DNA from: Burkholderiales bacterium
GTDB lineage: Bacteria; Pseudomonadota; Gammaproteobacteria; Burkholderiales; JAEUOS01
Direction of reading: 5' to 3'
Length of the DNA stretch: 64,000 nt
NCBI GenBank assembly: GCA_016790635.1
Contig: JAEUOR010000062.1
Coordinates: 186,001-250,000 of the forward strand
The translations under genes were made by a program, and so were the position numbers. Within the stretch, counting starts at the first letter, position 1, and each line of letters begins with the position of its first letter. The notes under the pieces were generated by a model. It ran no database searches, was not told where the DNA came from, and was given only the letters and a program-made list of their open reading frames with translations. Shown piece by piece: positions 1 to 8,752 of this stretch.

Positions 1-31
1 CTGTCAGTTCATCAATCACCATCTCGGCCAT
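1..31 (-). CDS. 5' end of an unidentified leftward gene (cut by window edge)
   Basis: Only the first ten codons are inside the window. The leftward reading begins MAEMVIDELT and runs off the edge. An ATG at 31-29 is preceded on the minus strand by a GGAGAG Shine-Dalgarno about 6 nt upstream, which supports a real start. It lies 39 bp downstream of the HxlR-type regulator on the same strand, so the two may be co-transcribed. Too little is visible to assign a family. Confidence 0.5.
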   Translation of the reverse strand, partial: MAEMVIDELT

Positions 32-70
32 CGCATCTCTCCTTGGCAACGAACAGCGGATCGGCCGGGC

Positions 71-1039
71 TCAAGGCGCCGGCCTTTGAAAAAGCACATC
101 GCGCGGCAAAAGCTCGCCGCGACAGCAGGAACAAATCACTTGTGCGCGAAAGTCGGCACCGCAGGCGCGATGCGTGCGGCGCATCGGCGCCCCGCCGCGC
201 ACGGGCAGCCAGCGGTCGGCCCACTGCACCAGGGTGATGGTGAGCGGATAGACATCGCGCCCGCGCTCGGTCAACGCGTAGTCGAAGCGCCGGCCATCGT
301 CAGCGGCGCGGCGCTTCTCCAGGAACCCGGCGGAAACGAGCACGCCCAGGCGATGGGCAAGCACGTTGCTCGCCGCGCCGGTCTCGCGCGCGAGCACGTC
401 AAAGCTGCGGCAGCCCAGGAAGACCGCCGAGAGGATCAGGTGCGACCAGCGGTCAGCCGTGACAAATGCGCTGTGCCGCGCACCTTCGCGCACGTCCAGC
501 ACGAAGCGCCCGGCAGCCCAGCGGCGCTGCGCGGCCCGGCCCGTGGCGGGCAGGAGGCGCACGCCTGGGGCGTCGTGCACTTCGATGTCGCGCAATCCCA
601 CCGCCTCGCCGCAGTGCGCGCAGGCATAGAGCGGCCGCATCGAGGCTCCGCAGACGGCGTGGGCAAGACTGCGGGGATGCCGGCCGTCGGCCTGGCCGCC
701 CCACTTGCGCGTCCATTCCCAGACCATCAGCGCCCACGGATGGAGGTCGCGCCCGCGTTCGGTCAGCCGATACCCGCCGCGGTCGGTCGAGAAGATGTCG
801 TGCGCGACCAGGGCCTTCAGGCGTGTGCTCAGCGTCTGGCGCGGCACGCCCAGCGCGGTCTGGAAGGCATCGAAATTGCGCACCCCGAGGAAGCACTCGC
901 GCAGGATGCGCTGGGTCCACCAGTCCCCCAGCACGTCGAGGGCGCGGTTGAGCGAGGTCGCACGCAGGTGGTGCGCGATGCGCGGCGAAGCGGCTGGCTG
1001 TCGCGCGCGCACATCCATCGCGACCGATTCCCTGCGCAT
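71..1039 (-). CDS. Tandem-domain HxlR-family transcriptional regulator
   Basis: Winged-helix regulator with two HxlR-type modules in one chain. The first lies at about residues 20-115 (N-L-N-R-A-L-D-V-L-G-D-W-W-T-Q-R type opening, then R-Q-T-L-S-T-R-L recognition helix), the second in the C-terminal half (R-W-S-H-L-I-L-S with N-V-L-A-H-R-L). Each module is followed by a CxxC pair (CAHC, CSCC) that could bind a metal. HxlR proteins normally have about 110-150 residues and one domain, so this is a double-length form. The open frame reaches 1144, but the probable promoter lies at 1087-1115, so I prefer the ATG at 1039; ATG 1018, preceded by AGGGA, is the alternative. It is divergent from the CoA-ligase operon and probably controls it. 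Confidence 0.8.
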   Translation of the reverse strand: MRRESVAMDVRARQPAASPRIAHHLRATSLNRALDVLGDWWTQRILRECFLGVRNFDAFQTALGVPRQTLSTRLKALVAHDIFSTDRGGYRLTERGRDLHPWALMVWEWTRKWGGQADGRHPRSLAHAVCGASMRPLYACAHCGEAVGLRDIEVHDAPGVRLLPATGRAAQRRWAAGRFVLDVREGARHSAFVTADRWSHLILSAVFLGCRSFDVLARETGAASNVLAHRLGVLVSAGFLEKRRAADDGRRFDYALTERGRDVYPLTITLVQWADRWLPVRGGAPMRRTHRACGADFRAQVICSCCRGELLPRDVLFQRPAP

Positions 1040-1081
1040 CCGCTCTTGCGTCACCGTCGAGACCCCGGCTTGCCATTGGTC

Positions 1082-1115
1082 GACCGAGTCTAGTACTATC
1101 GGTCTAATAGCGCAA
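1082..1115. promoter_or_regulatory. Divergent promoter/operator between HxlR regulator and CoA-ligase operon
   Basis: A GACCGA/TCGGTC inverted repeat at 1082-1087 and 1099-1104 encloses the palindrome TAGTACTA (1091-1098). A leftward promoter fits TTGCGC (1115-1110), 17 nt, TAGACT (1092-1087). A weaker rightward one fits TTGCCA near 1070 with TACTAT at about 1094. The repeat overlaps both -10 boxes, as expected for an autoregulated divergent operator. This is inference from pattern only. Confidence 0.45.
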
Positions 1116-1165
1116 GTTATCTTGCGGCCATCCTCTCGCCACAACCCGCCAAGGCAGCGTCACCC

Positions 1166-2878
1166 GTGATCCTGGTCCCGCAGGAGAAGATCGACCTCTA
1201 CAGCGAACGCGGCTGGTGGGGCCGGCGCACGCTCGACGACATCTTTCGCGCCAACGCGCTGGCGCACCCGGAGCGCCTCGCAGTCGTCGACGCGTGCAAT
1301 CGCGCCGACTTCACCGACGGCGTGCCGCAGCGCCTCACCTACGCCCGGCTCGCCGATGAAGTCACCCGCATGGCCCAGGTCCTCGTCGACCACGGGGTGG
1401 CCAAGGACGATATCGTCGTCGTGCAGTTGGCCAACGGGGTCGAGCAGTACATCGCCTACCTCGCCTGCGCGCGCCTCGGAGTGGTCGTCTCGCCGGTGCC
1501 GGTGCAGTTCCGCGAGCACGAGCTCGAGCATGTGCTTGCCACCACCCGCGCGCGCGCCGCGATCACCTTTGCCCGCATCGGCCGCCACGCGCATGCGGCC
1601 ATGTTCTGCGCCCTCAAGGCGCGCCACCCCGCGTTGCGGCAGGTGTTCGCCTGGGGCAACGACTTGCCATCGGGTGCGGTCGACCTCGCAAGCGCGCTGG
1701 CGCAGGCCGACGCGCCGGAACGGGTCGCGGCCGCTGTCGCACGCGCGAACGTCGATGCCAACGATGTCTTCTCGGTGTGCTGGACCTCCGGCACCGAGGC
1801 AACCCCCAAGGGGGTGCCGCGCAGCCACAACGAATGGCTCATCGTCGCCCCGGCGATCATCGAGGCCGCGGAGCTCGCGCCGGGCTGCCGCCTGCTCAAT
1901 CCCTTTCCGCTGGTGAACATGGCCGGGCTGTCAAGCAACTTCGCGGCCTGGCTGGAACTGGCAGGCACGGTCGTCCAGCACCATCCGTTCAACCTGGAAA
2001 TCTTCCTTTCCCAGTTGCGCGACGAAGCGATCGAATACACCGTCGCCGCGCCGGCCATCCTCAACCAGCTGCTGCAGCGTCCGGAACTCCTGGCCGGCAT
2101 CGACTTCAAGCGCTTGAAGCGCATCGGTTCCGGCGCAGCGCCGCTCTCGGAGTGGATGGTCAAGGGTTTTGCGGACACGCATGGCGTGGCCATCGTCAAC
2201 TACTTCGGCTCCAACGAGGGCGCCAGCCTCACCGGCGCGCCCGCCGACGTGCCCGACCCCGGCGTGCGCGCGCGCTTCTTTCCGCGTGCCGGGGTCGCGG
2301 GATACGAATGGTCGGTCTCGACCACGCGCAAGATCAGGACGCGCCTGGTGGACCTCGAAACCGGGAACGACATCGATACCCCGGGGCGCGTCGGCGAGCT
2401 GCGCTTTTCCGGTCCGACCATCTTCTCGGGCTACTACAACGCGCCGGAAATGACCGCGCGCGCTTTCGACGACCAGGGCTACTACCGGAGCGGCGACCTG
2501 TTCGAGATCGGCGGCGACGACCAGCAGTACTACCGCTACGTCGGGCGCGCCAAGGACCTGGTCATCCGCGGCGGAATGAACATCTCCTCCGAGGAGATCG
2601 AGAACCTGATCCTCGCGCACCCGCGCGTGCAGGAGGCGGCGGTGGTCGGCTATCCGGACGACGTCCTGGGCGAACGCGTCTGCGCCTGCGTGGCGGTCAG
2701 CGACGGCGCCCCCCTGACACTGGCTGAACTCACCGACTTCCTGCGCCACGAGAAACGCATCGCGGTCTACAAGCTGCCCGAACGCCTGATGCAGGTCGAT
2801 GCCCTGCCGCGCAACCCGGTGGGCAAGATTTTGAAGCGTGTTCTGCGCGAGCGCGCCGCCACCATGGAGAACGCATGA
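1166..2878 (+). CDS. AMP-dependent acyl-CoA synthetase (ANL superfamily)
   Basis: Activates a carboxylic acid to its CoA thioester through an acyl-adenylate. Seen in the sequence: the P-loop TSGTEATPKG at about residues 206-215, the YRSGDLFEIGG and GRAKDLVIRGG hinge motifs (about 445-470), and the C-terminal PRNPVGKILKR with the catalytic Lys near residue 553. Its 570 residues are normal for the family. The start is GTG 1166. The hydrolase gene overlaps its stop by ATGA, so it heads an operon. The substrate is not readable; the layout resembles aryl- or cyclohexanecarboxylate-CoA ligases and 2,3-dihydroxybenzoate-AMP ligases. Downstream PaaN-type dehydrogenase and thiolase suggest an aromatic or alicyclic acid, as inference. 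Confidence 0.88.
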   Translation: MILVPQEKIDLYSERGWWGRRTLDDIFRANALAHPERLAVVDACNRADFTDGVPQRLTYARLADEVTRMAQVLVDHGVAKDDIVVVQLANGVEQYIAYLACARLGVVVSPVPVQFREHELEHVLATTRARAAITFARIGRHAHAAMFCALKARHPALRQVFAWGNDLPSGAVDLASALAQADAPERVAAAVARANVDANDVFSVCWTSGTEATPKGVPRSHNEWLIVAPAIIEAAELAPGCRLLNPFPLVNMAGLSSNFAAWLELAGTVVQHHPFNLEIFLSQLRDEAIEYTVAAPAILNQLLQRPELLAGIDFKRLKRIGSGAAPLSEWMVKGFADTHGVAIVNYFGSNEGASLTGAPADVPDPGVRARFFPRAGVAGYEWSVSTTRKIRTRLVDLETGNDIDTPGRVGELRFSGPTIFSGYYNAPEMTARAFDDQGYYRSGDLFEIGGDDQQYYRYVGRAKDLVIRGGMNISSEEIENLILAHPRVQEAAVVGYPDDVLGERVCACVAVSDGAPLTLAELTDFLRHEKRIAVYKLPERLMQVDALPRNPVGKILKRVLRERAATMENA

Positions 2879-3579
2879 CCCGGACGCCGCTCCTGCTCAT
2901 TCCCGGCACCCTCAACACCGCGCGCGTGTGGCACGCCGCCACCGACGCGCTGTCGGCAAGCGCCGACATGCGCGTCGCCGACGTTTCCTCGCACGACAGC
3001 ATGGCTGCGCTGGCGGACGCCGCCGTGGCCGGCATGCCGCCGCGCTTTTGCGTGGCCGGTTTCTCGCTCGGCGGCTACATCGCGCTGGAGATCATGCGCC
3101 GCGCTCCCTGGCGGGTTGCCGGTCTGGCGCTGGTGTCGACTTCGGCGCGCCCGGAACCCGAGGAGATGAAACCGCAGCGCCTGAAATCGGCCGCGCTCGC
3201 GCTGCGCGACTTCGACAAACTCATGGTCAACATGCGTCCCTTCATGCTCACCAGCGAGCATCTCGCCGACGCCGCACTCAACGCCGAGATCGACGCCATG
3301 ATGCGCGCCGCCGGCGCAGCCGCGTTCGAGCGCCAGACCCGCGCGATCATCGAGCGCGCCGACAGCCGGCCAGACCTGGGCGCGATCGCCTGCCCGACCC
3401 TGGTGATCTGCGGGCGCGACGACAAGGTGACCCCGCCGCGCCTGTCAGAGGAACTCGCCGCCGGGATCGCCGGCGCCACGCTGGAGATCGTCGACGGCGC
3501 CGGCCACATGCTGCCGCTGGAAGCCCCGCACGCGCTGACGGGCGCACTTGCGCGCTGGCTGGCGCGGATTTCAATCTGA
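2875..3579 (+). CDS. Alpha/beta hydrolase
   Basis: Small cytosolic alpha/beta-hydrolase of 234 residues. The nucleophile elbow GFSLGG places Ser at residue 64. The acid is in the CGRDDKVTP segment (about residues 180-188) and the His in GAGHMLPLE near the C terminus, so the catalytic triad is complete. The start ATG overlaps the ligase stop by ATGA, indicating translational coupling. A thioesterase, lactonase or ring-opening C-C hydrolase role is possible; nothing in the sequence separates these. Confidence 0.82.
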   Translation: MTRTPLLLIPGTLNTARVWHAATDALSASADMRVADVSSHDSMAALADAAVAGMPPRFCVAGFSLGGYIALEIMRRAPWRVAGLALVSTSARPEPEEMKPQRLKSAALALRDFDKLMVNMRPFMLTSEHLADAALNAEIDAMMRAAGAAAFERQTRAIIERADSRPDLGAIACPTLVICGRDDKVTPPRLSEELAAGIAGATLEIVDGAGHMLPLEAPHALTGALARWLARISI

Positions 3580-3595
3580 TTCCCGGAGACAACCT

Positions 3596-4558
3596 ATGAA
3601 ATCGATCTTCCTGGCCTTGGGCCTCGCAGTCGTTGCCAACGTCGCGCCGGCCCAGGAGTTCCCGGCCAAGCCGGTGCGTGTGGTCACCCAATTCCCGCCC
3701 GGCAACACCCTGGACCAGGCGATGCGCATCGTCAGCGAAAAAATGAAGGAAACCGGCCACCCGGGACTCATCATCGACAACAAGCCTGGCGCGTCAGGCA
3801 TCATCGCCGCGCAGGCCGGCGCGCAGGCGGCACCCGATGGCTACACCATGCTCCTGGCAGGTACCGGGATGATCGCCATCAACCCGTACACGTTCTCCAA
3901 GCTGCCTTACGATCCGGAGAAGAGTTTCCGGCCGGTGACCAACTTCCTGGGCTCGGCGATGGTGATGGCGGCCCACCCGTCGTTGCCGGCCAACAGTCTG
4001 GCCGAATTGATCGCGCTGGCCAAGGCCAGCCCGGGCAAGTTTTCCTTCGCCTCGTTCTCTGCCGGCAATTCCTCGCACTTCGCCGGTGTGCTGCTCAATC
4101 AGCGCGCCGGCATCGACCTGTTGCATGTACCGTTCAGCGGCACGCCACCGGCAGTGCAAAACCTGGTGGGCGGTCAGGTCAACACGGCCTTCCTGCCGCT
4201 GCTCGCGGTCAAGCCACATCTGGACGCCGGCCGTGTGAAGGTGTTGGCGACAACGGCGGACCGCCGTTCGCCCTTGGCGCCGAATGTGCCGACCTTCGAG
4301 GAAGCAGGCTTCCCCGACCTGACCATCTACACCTGGGCCGCGCTGCTGCTGCCTGCGGGCACGCCCGATGCACTCGTTGCCAAGCACAACGCCGACCTGA
4401 CGCGCGCACTGAGGTCCGATGAGGTACGCGATCGCTTCCGGCAAATGGACTTCGTTCCCCTGCCAACGACTCCCGAGGAATTTTCGGCGCAGCTGCGGCG
4501 CGACTCGCGGCGCTGGGCCGAGGCGGTGCGCCTGTCGGGATTCAAGGCCGCCGAATGA
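3596..4558 (+). CDS. Bug/TctC-family tripartite tricarboxylate transporter receptor
   Basis: Periplasmic solute receptor of the Bug (TctC) family, which delivers a carboxylate-type ligand to a TctAB permease. It has an N-terminal signal peptide (MKSIFLALGLAVVANVAPAQ), then the family opening PVRVVTQFPPGN, the DNKPGASGIIA strand-loop and the PDGYTMLLAG motif at about residues 75-85. Length of 320 residues is standard. The start has a GGAGAC Shine-Dalgarno. It follows the hydrolase by 16 bp in the same operon, so it probably captures that operon's substrate. No tctA or tctB is present in the window. Confidence 0.9.
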   Translation: MKSIFLALGLAVVANVAPAQEFPAKPVRVVTQFPPGNTLDQAMRIVSEKMKETGHPGLIIDNKPGASGIIAAQAGAQAAPDGYTMLLAGTGMIAINPYTFSKLPYDPEKSFRPVTNFLGSAMVMAAHPSLPANSLAELIALAKASPGKFSFASFSAGNSSHFAGVLLNQRAGIDLLHVPFSGTPPAVQNLVGGQVNTAFLPLLAVKPHLDAGRVKVLATTADRRSPLAPNVPTFEEAGFPDLTIYTWAALLLPAGTPDALVAKHNADLTRALRSDEVRDRFRQMDFVPLPTTPEEFSAQLRRDSRRWAEAVRLSGFKAAE

Positions 4559-4577
4559 CCTCGCGACACTCTGCCCC

Positions 4578-5540
4578 ATGAAAAAGCCCTTCCCCTTCCC
4601 GTTGCGGCTGCCGGTCTTCGCCGCACCGATGTTCCTCATCTCCGGTCCGGAGCTCGTCATCGCCGCCTGCAAGGCGGGCATCATCGGCGCCTTCCCGACC
4701 CCCAACGCGCGTCCCATTGAAGTCCTCGACGAATGGATGGAGCGCATCACGCGCGGGCTGGCCGATGCGCGGCGCGAGCAACCGGACCGCATCATCGGCC
4801 CGTGGGCGGCGAACCTGGTCACGCATTCGACCAACGCGCGCCTGCCGGAGGACCTGCGGCGCATCGAGAAGTACAAGCCGCCGATCGTCATCACCGCCCT
4901 GGGCAGCCCCAAGCCGGCCCTTGAAGTGGTGCACAGCTACGGCGGGCTGGTGTTCGCCGACGTCATCAACCTGAAGCTCGCCAGGAAAGCCGCCGACGCC
5001 GGTGTCGACGGCCTGGCCTGCGTGGCCGCCGGTGCCGGCGGACATACCGGCAGCCTGTCGCCGTTCAGCTTCGTGCCCGCAGTGCGCGAGTTCTTCGACG
5101 GCTACATCATCATCGGCGGCGGCATTGCCGATGGCAGTGCGGTCTTCGCCGCGCGCGCGCTGGGCGCAGACCTGATCTACATGGGCACGCGCTTCATCCC
5201 GTCGGTCGAGAGCCAGGCCGTTCCCGCCTACAAGCAGATGATCATCGACTGCGACGCCGACGACCTGATCGTCTCGGCCGCCATCACGGGCTCGAAGGCG
5301 AGCTGGCTCAAGCCCTCGCTCGCCGCCAACGGCCTGGACCCGGACAACCTGCCGGAAGCGCCCCGGCGCGACTACAACAGCAACACCGGCTTCAAGGACA
5401 AGCGCTGGCTCGACGTATGGGCCGCCGGCCAGGGCCTGGGCGCAAGTCGCAACATCGAAAGCGTGGCGGAAATCGTCGACCAACTCGAGCGCGGCTACCG
5501 CCAGGCGCGCGACCTGGCCGCACGCACCCTGATCGCCTAG
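4578..5540 (+). CDS. Nitronate monooxygenase-like FMN flavoprotein (2-nitropropane dioxygenase family)
   Basis: TIM-barrel flavoprotein of the nitronate monooxygenase/2-nitropropane dioxygenase family, 320 residues. It shows the PVFAAPMFLIS N-terminal strand, the conserved GAGGHTGS loop with the catalytic His (about residue 157), the IIIGGGIADG phosphate-binding segment and the YMGTRF motif. Many members in catabolic operons act as FMN enzymes on substrates other than nitroalkanes, so the reaction is open. It lies 19 bp after the first Bug receptor in the ligase operon. Confidence 0.82.
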   Translation: MKKPFPFPLRLPVFAAPMFLISGPELVIAACKAGIIGAFPTPNARPIEVLDEWMERITRGLADARREQPDRIIGPWAANLVTHSTNARLPEDLRRIEKYKPPIVITALGSPKPALEVVHSYGGLVFADVINLKLARKAADAGVDGLACVAAGAGGHTGSLSPFSFVPAVREFFDGYIIIGGGIADGSAVFAARALGADLIYMGTRFIPSVESQAVPAYKQMIIDCDADDLIVSAAITGSKASWLKPSLAANGLDPDNLPEAPRRDYNSNTGFKDKRWLDVWAAGQGLGASRNIESVAEIVDQLERGYRQARDLAARTLIA

Positions 5541-5625
5541 ACCGCGTCTAGAATCGATTGGTGGCGGAAAATCCGGCCACACCTCCGGGCGCCACGCCCC
5601 CTGACCACCGTAGAGGAGCATGACC

Positions 5626-6582
5626 ATGTTGAGAGTCTTGACCGGGATCGCAATCCTGTGCGCTGCGCTCGCCGCAGTCGCGCAGACCTACCCGAACCGT
5701 CCCATTCGCATGGTCGTGCCCTACCCGCCCGGTGGCGGCACCGATGCTCTTGGCCGCATCACCGCGGAGCGCATGTCCGATCGGCTGGGTGTGGCCGTGG
5801 TCGTGGCCAACGTCCCCGGCGGGTCGGGCACGGTGGGCAGCGAGTCGGTGCGCCGCGCCGAACCCGACGGCTACACCCTGCTCTTCAACGCGAGCCTCTT
5901 CCTGCTTGGCAAGCACGTCGTCAAGTCCACTCCCTACGATCCGCTGGACGACTTCACCGCGCTGGGTCGCACGGGCCTGGCCCCGCTGCTGCTGATTTCC
6001 TCGAGCAAGGTCGAGGGCAACACGCTCGCCGACGTGGTGCGCGCCGTGCGCGCCAACCCGAACAACTTCAACATGGCCATCTCCGGCATGGGCGCCGCCG
6101 GCCACCTCGGCTCGCTGGAGTTCATGCGCCTGGTCGGCGTGAACCTGCAGGCGATTCCCTACAAGGGGACCGCGCCGGCATTGGCCGACGTGATGGGCGG
6201 GCAGGTGCAGCTCATGATTGACGCCGCCACCGCCCTCCTGCCGCAGACCAAGGGCGGGCGGGTGCGCGGCCTTGCGATCACGAGCGCAACCCGCAGTCCC
6301 GTCAACCCGGACATCCCGACCACCGTCGAAGCCGGCATGCCCGGGCTCAACCTGACTTCCTGGTACGGCGTCTGGGGTCCCAAGGGATTGCCCGCCGCGG
6401 TCAACAACCGGCTCGTGACGGCGATCGCCGAAGGCGTGCGTCAGCCCGAATTCCAGACCCGCATCGACGCAGCCGGCATCCTGCCCGGTTACCTGGACCC
6501 GGCGGCCTTCGTCGAATTCATGCGCGGCGACCTGACACGCGCCGTCGGGTTGCTCAAGGCCGCCAACTTCCAGCCCGAATAG
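5626..6582 (+). CDS. Bug/TctC-family receptor
   Basis: Second Bug receptor of the ligase operon, 318 residues. A short signal peptide ends near AAVAQTYPNRPIRMVVPYPPGGGTDALGR, of which the final part is the family hallmark. The PDGYTLLFNAS motif and the PYDPLDDF loop are also typical. Two ATGs (5620 and 5626) compete; the AGAGGA Shine-Dalgarno at 5612-5617 is properly spaced only for 5626. Its ligand pocket clearly differs from that of the first receptor, so the operon may take up more than one related acid. Confidence 0.9.
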   Translation: MLRVLTGIAILCAALAAVAQTYPNRPIRMVVPYPPGGGTDALGRITAERMSDRLGVAVVVANVPGGSGTVGSESVRRAEPDGYTLLFNASLFLLGKHVVKSTPYDPLDDFTALGRTGLAPLLLISSSKVEGNTLADVVRAVRANPNNFNMAISGMGAAGHLGSLEFMRLVGVNLQAIPYKGTAPALADVMGGQVQLMIDAATALLPQTKGGRVRGLAITSATRSPVNPDIPTTVEAGMPGLNLTSWYGVWGPKGLPAAVNNRLVTAIAEGVRQPEFQTRIDAAGILPGYLDPAAFVEFMRGDLTRAVGLLKAANFQPE

Positions 6583-6591
6583 GAGATACCC

Positions 6592-7041
6592 ATGGCGGAT
6601 GGTCAATCCGGCGGTCTCGTCGGCGCCTGGCACCTGGTGCGCTGGCAGGTCACCTACGGCGATGGCCGTCCGCCGACCCACCCCTTGGGCGAGGACGCCA
6701 CCGGCATCATCGCCTACACGCCCGACGGCTGGATGAACGCCAGCATGGCGCGCGCCGGCCGCAGGCCGCTGTCGAGCGAATCGGCGCGCACGGCACCGGC
6801 CGAGGAGCGCCTGGCCGCCTTCGACAGTTTCTTCAGTTACGGCGGTCGCTACCGGGTCGAAGGCATCCATGTGATCCACAGCGTCACCATCGCCCACAAC
6901 CCCAGCATGGTGGGCACCGAGCAGCGGCGACGCATGGAGTTCGGCGCCGACGGCACCCTGACGCTGGCGGCCGACGATACCGTGCCGGGTTCCAGCGTGG
7001 CGCGCCATCATCGTCTGACATGGCGGCGCGAGAGCCGATGA
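6592..7041 (+). CDS. Lipocalin-like domain protein
   Basis: Small 149-residue protein with the lipocalin-like pattern LVGAWHLVRWQV at the N terminus, IIAYTPDGWMNASM near residues 40-55 and a C-terminal LTWRR strand. Such proteins are frequent in CoA-dependent catabolic clusters but have no established reaction; they are thought to bind small hydrophobic ligands. The AGGAG ribosome site overlaps the end of the preceding Bug gene, and its stop overlaps the next start by ATGA, so it is firmly inside the operon. Confidence 0.72.
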   Translation: MADGQSGGLVGAWHLVRWQVTYGDGRPPTHPLGEDATGIIAYTPDGWMNASMARAGRRPLSSESARTAPAEERLAAFDSFFSYGGRYRVEGIHVIHSVTIAHNPSMVGTEQRRRMEFGADGTLTLAADDTVPGSSVARHHRLTWRRESR

Positions 7042-8741
7042 ATGCCGAACAGCTGATCGCGAAGCACGCCGCGCGCCTGGATCGCGCCGCCACGGCCTGC
7101 CGCACGCGCGAGTGCTGGAGCCCGTTTCCCGAGCTGCCCGGCAAGCTGCCGGACGCCGAGCGCGTGCAACGCGAAGGCAAGGCCGCCTTCGAGGCGCATC
7201 TCGGCCGCCCCTTCGCGCTCGACCAGCCCGGCGAGATCGGGCGCCTGGGCGAGGAAGTCTCGCCCTACACCGGGGCGCCCCTAGGCATTGACTATCCGCA
7301 CGCCGACCTCGATGCCCTCTTCACGGCGGCGCGCCGGTCCATCGATACCTGGGCGGCCGCCGCTCCCGCGCTGCGCACGGGCGTCCTCATGGAAGTCATC
7401 GACCGCCTGTACGCGCGCGTGATCGAGATCGCCCACGCAGTCATGCATACCGCCGGGCAGAGCATGAACATGAGCTTCGCGGGCAGCGGCGTGAACGCGC
7501 TGGACCGCGGCATCGAGGCCCTGGTCTACGCGCGCGACGCGCTGGGCGCAGTGGCCACCGGCGCACGCTGGGAGCGACGCTTCGGCCCGGCGACGATCAC
7601 GCTCGACAAGACCTACCGCCTGGTGCCGCGCGGGGTAGCGGTCTGCTTCACTTGCGCATCCTTCCCTACCTGGAACGCCTGGCCGTCGATGATGGCGAGC
7701 CTGGCCACCGGCAACGCCGTCATCGTCAAGCCGCACCCGGCGACCGTGCTGCCGATGGCGATCACAGTGCAGGTATTCCGCAGCGTGCTCGCCGAAGCCG
7801 GCTTTGATCCGAACCTCGTGACCCTGGCGCTGGATTCGACGGCCGAGCCGATCGGCATGAAAATCGTCAAGCACCCGGACTGCGCGATCGTGGATTTCAC
7901 CGGCAGCGTGCGCTTCGGCCAGTGGGTCGAGAAGAACGCCCACCCGGCGCTGGCCTTCACCGAGACCGCAGGCGTCAACACGGTTGTCATCGATTCCTGC
8001 GACGATCTGGATGCGATGTGCCGCAGCCTCGCGACCACGCTGTGCATGTTCTCGGCGCAGATGTGCACCAGCCCGCAGAACATCTACCTGCCGGCCACCG
8101 GCGTCAGGGTCGGCTGCGGGGCGGACGCGCGCACGGTAGCGGCCGACGAGGTCGCCCGCAACCTCGCTGCGGCAGTCGCCGCGCTGGTCGAGGAACCGCG
8201 CAAGGCGGCCATGATCCTGGCCACCATCCAGTCGCCGCAATCCCTGGCCCTGATCGCGCAGCTGCGCGACGCAGGCAACAAGCGCGGCCGCGTGCTTCTG
8301 GACTCGCGCAGCTACCCGCATCCCGAGTGGCCGGACGCACGCACCGCCACACCGCTGATGCTGGCGGTGAGCACGGCCGAGCGCGACCTCTATGGCGAGG
8401 AGCGCTTCGGACCGATCTCGTTTTGCATCACCACGCGGGACGCCGCCGATGCACTCGACCAGGCGACGCGCGACGTGAAGGAATTCGGCGGACTCACCGC
8501 CTTCCTGTATTCGACCGACGAAGCGACCATCGAGCGCGCCGAGGCGGCCTACGCGCGCGCCGGCGCGCAGCTCACCATCAACCTGACCGGCCCGATGCCC
8601 CTCAATTTCGCCGCCGCCTACAGCGACTATCACGTCACCGGGCTCAACCCCGCGGGCAACGCCAGCCTCACCGACCTGGCCTTCGTCGCCAGCCGCTTTC
8701 GCATCGTGCAGTCGCGCCGGCCAGCGCCGGCGACTGCCTGA
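7038..8741 (+). CDS. paaN: PaaN-type phenylacetic-acid degradation aldehyde dehydrogenase
   Basis: NAD(P)-dependent aldehyde dehydrogenase of 567 residues, long for the superfamily but right for the PaaN branch found in betaproteobacteria. The PaaN-specific N-terminal extension (about 80 residues) precedes the Rossmann region ASFPTWNAWPSMMASLATGN and VIVKPHP. The catalytic Glu lies in FTETAGVN (about residue 313) and the nucleophile Cys in FSAQMCTSPQNI (about residue 344). The start was set at ATG 7038, which overlaps the lipocalin stop, rather than ATG 7020. PaaN proteins are linked to ring-opened phenylacetyl-CoA catabolism, but the paaABCDE epoxidase genes are absent here, so the substrate may differ. 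Confidence 0.82.
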   Translation: MNAEQLIAKHAARLDRAATACRTRECWSPFPELPGKLPDAERVQREGKAAFEAHLGRPFALDQPGEIGRLGEEVSPYTGAPLGIDYPHADLDALFTAARRSIDTWAAAAPALRTGVLMEVIDRLYARVIEIAHAVMHTAGQSMNMSFAGSGVNALDRGIEALVYARDALGAVATGARWERRFGPATITLDKTYRLVPRGVAVCFTCASFPTWNAWPSMMASLATGNAVIVKPHPATVLPMAITVQVFRSVLAEAGFDPNLVTLALDSTAEPIGMKIVKHPDCAIVDFTGSVRFGQWVEKNAHPALAFTETAGVNTVVIDSCDDLDAMCRSLATTLCMFSAQMCTSPQNIYLPATGVRVGCGADARTVAADEVARNLAAAVAALVEEPRKAAMILATIQSPQSLALIAQLRDAGNKRGRVLLDSRSYPHPEWPDARTATPLMLAVSTAERDLYGEERFGPISFCITTRDAADALDQATRDVKEFGGLTAFLYSTDEATIERAEAAYARAGAQLTINLTGPMPLNFAAAYSDYHVTGLNPAGNASLTDLAFVASRFRIVQSRRPAPATA

Positions 8742-8752
8742 AAGGACCTGCC

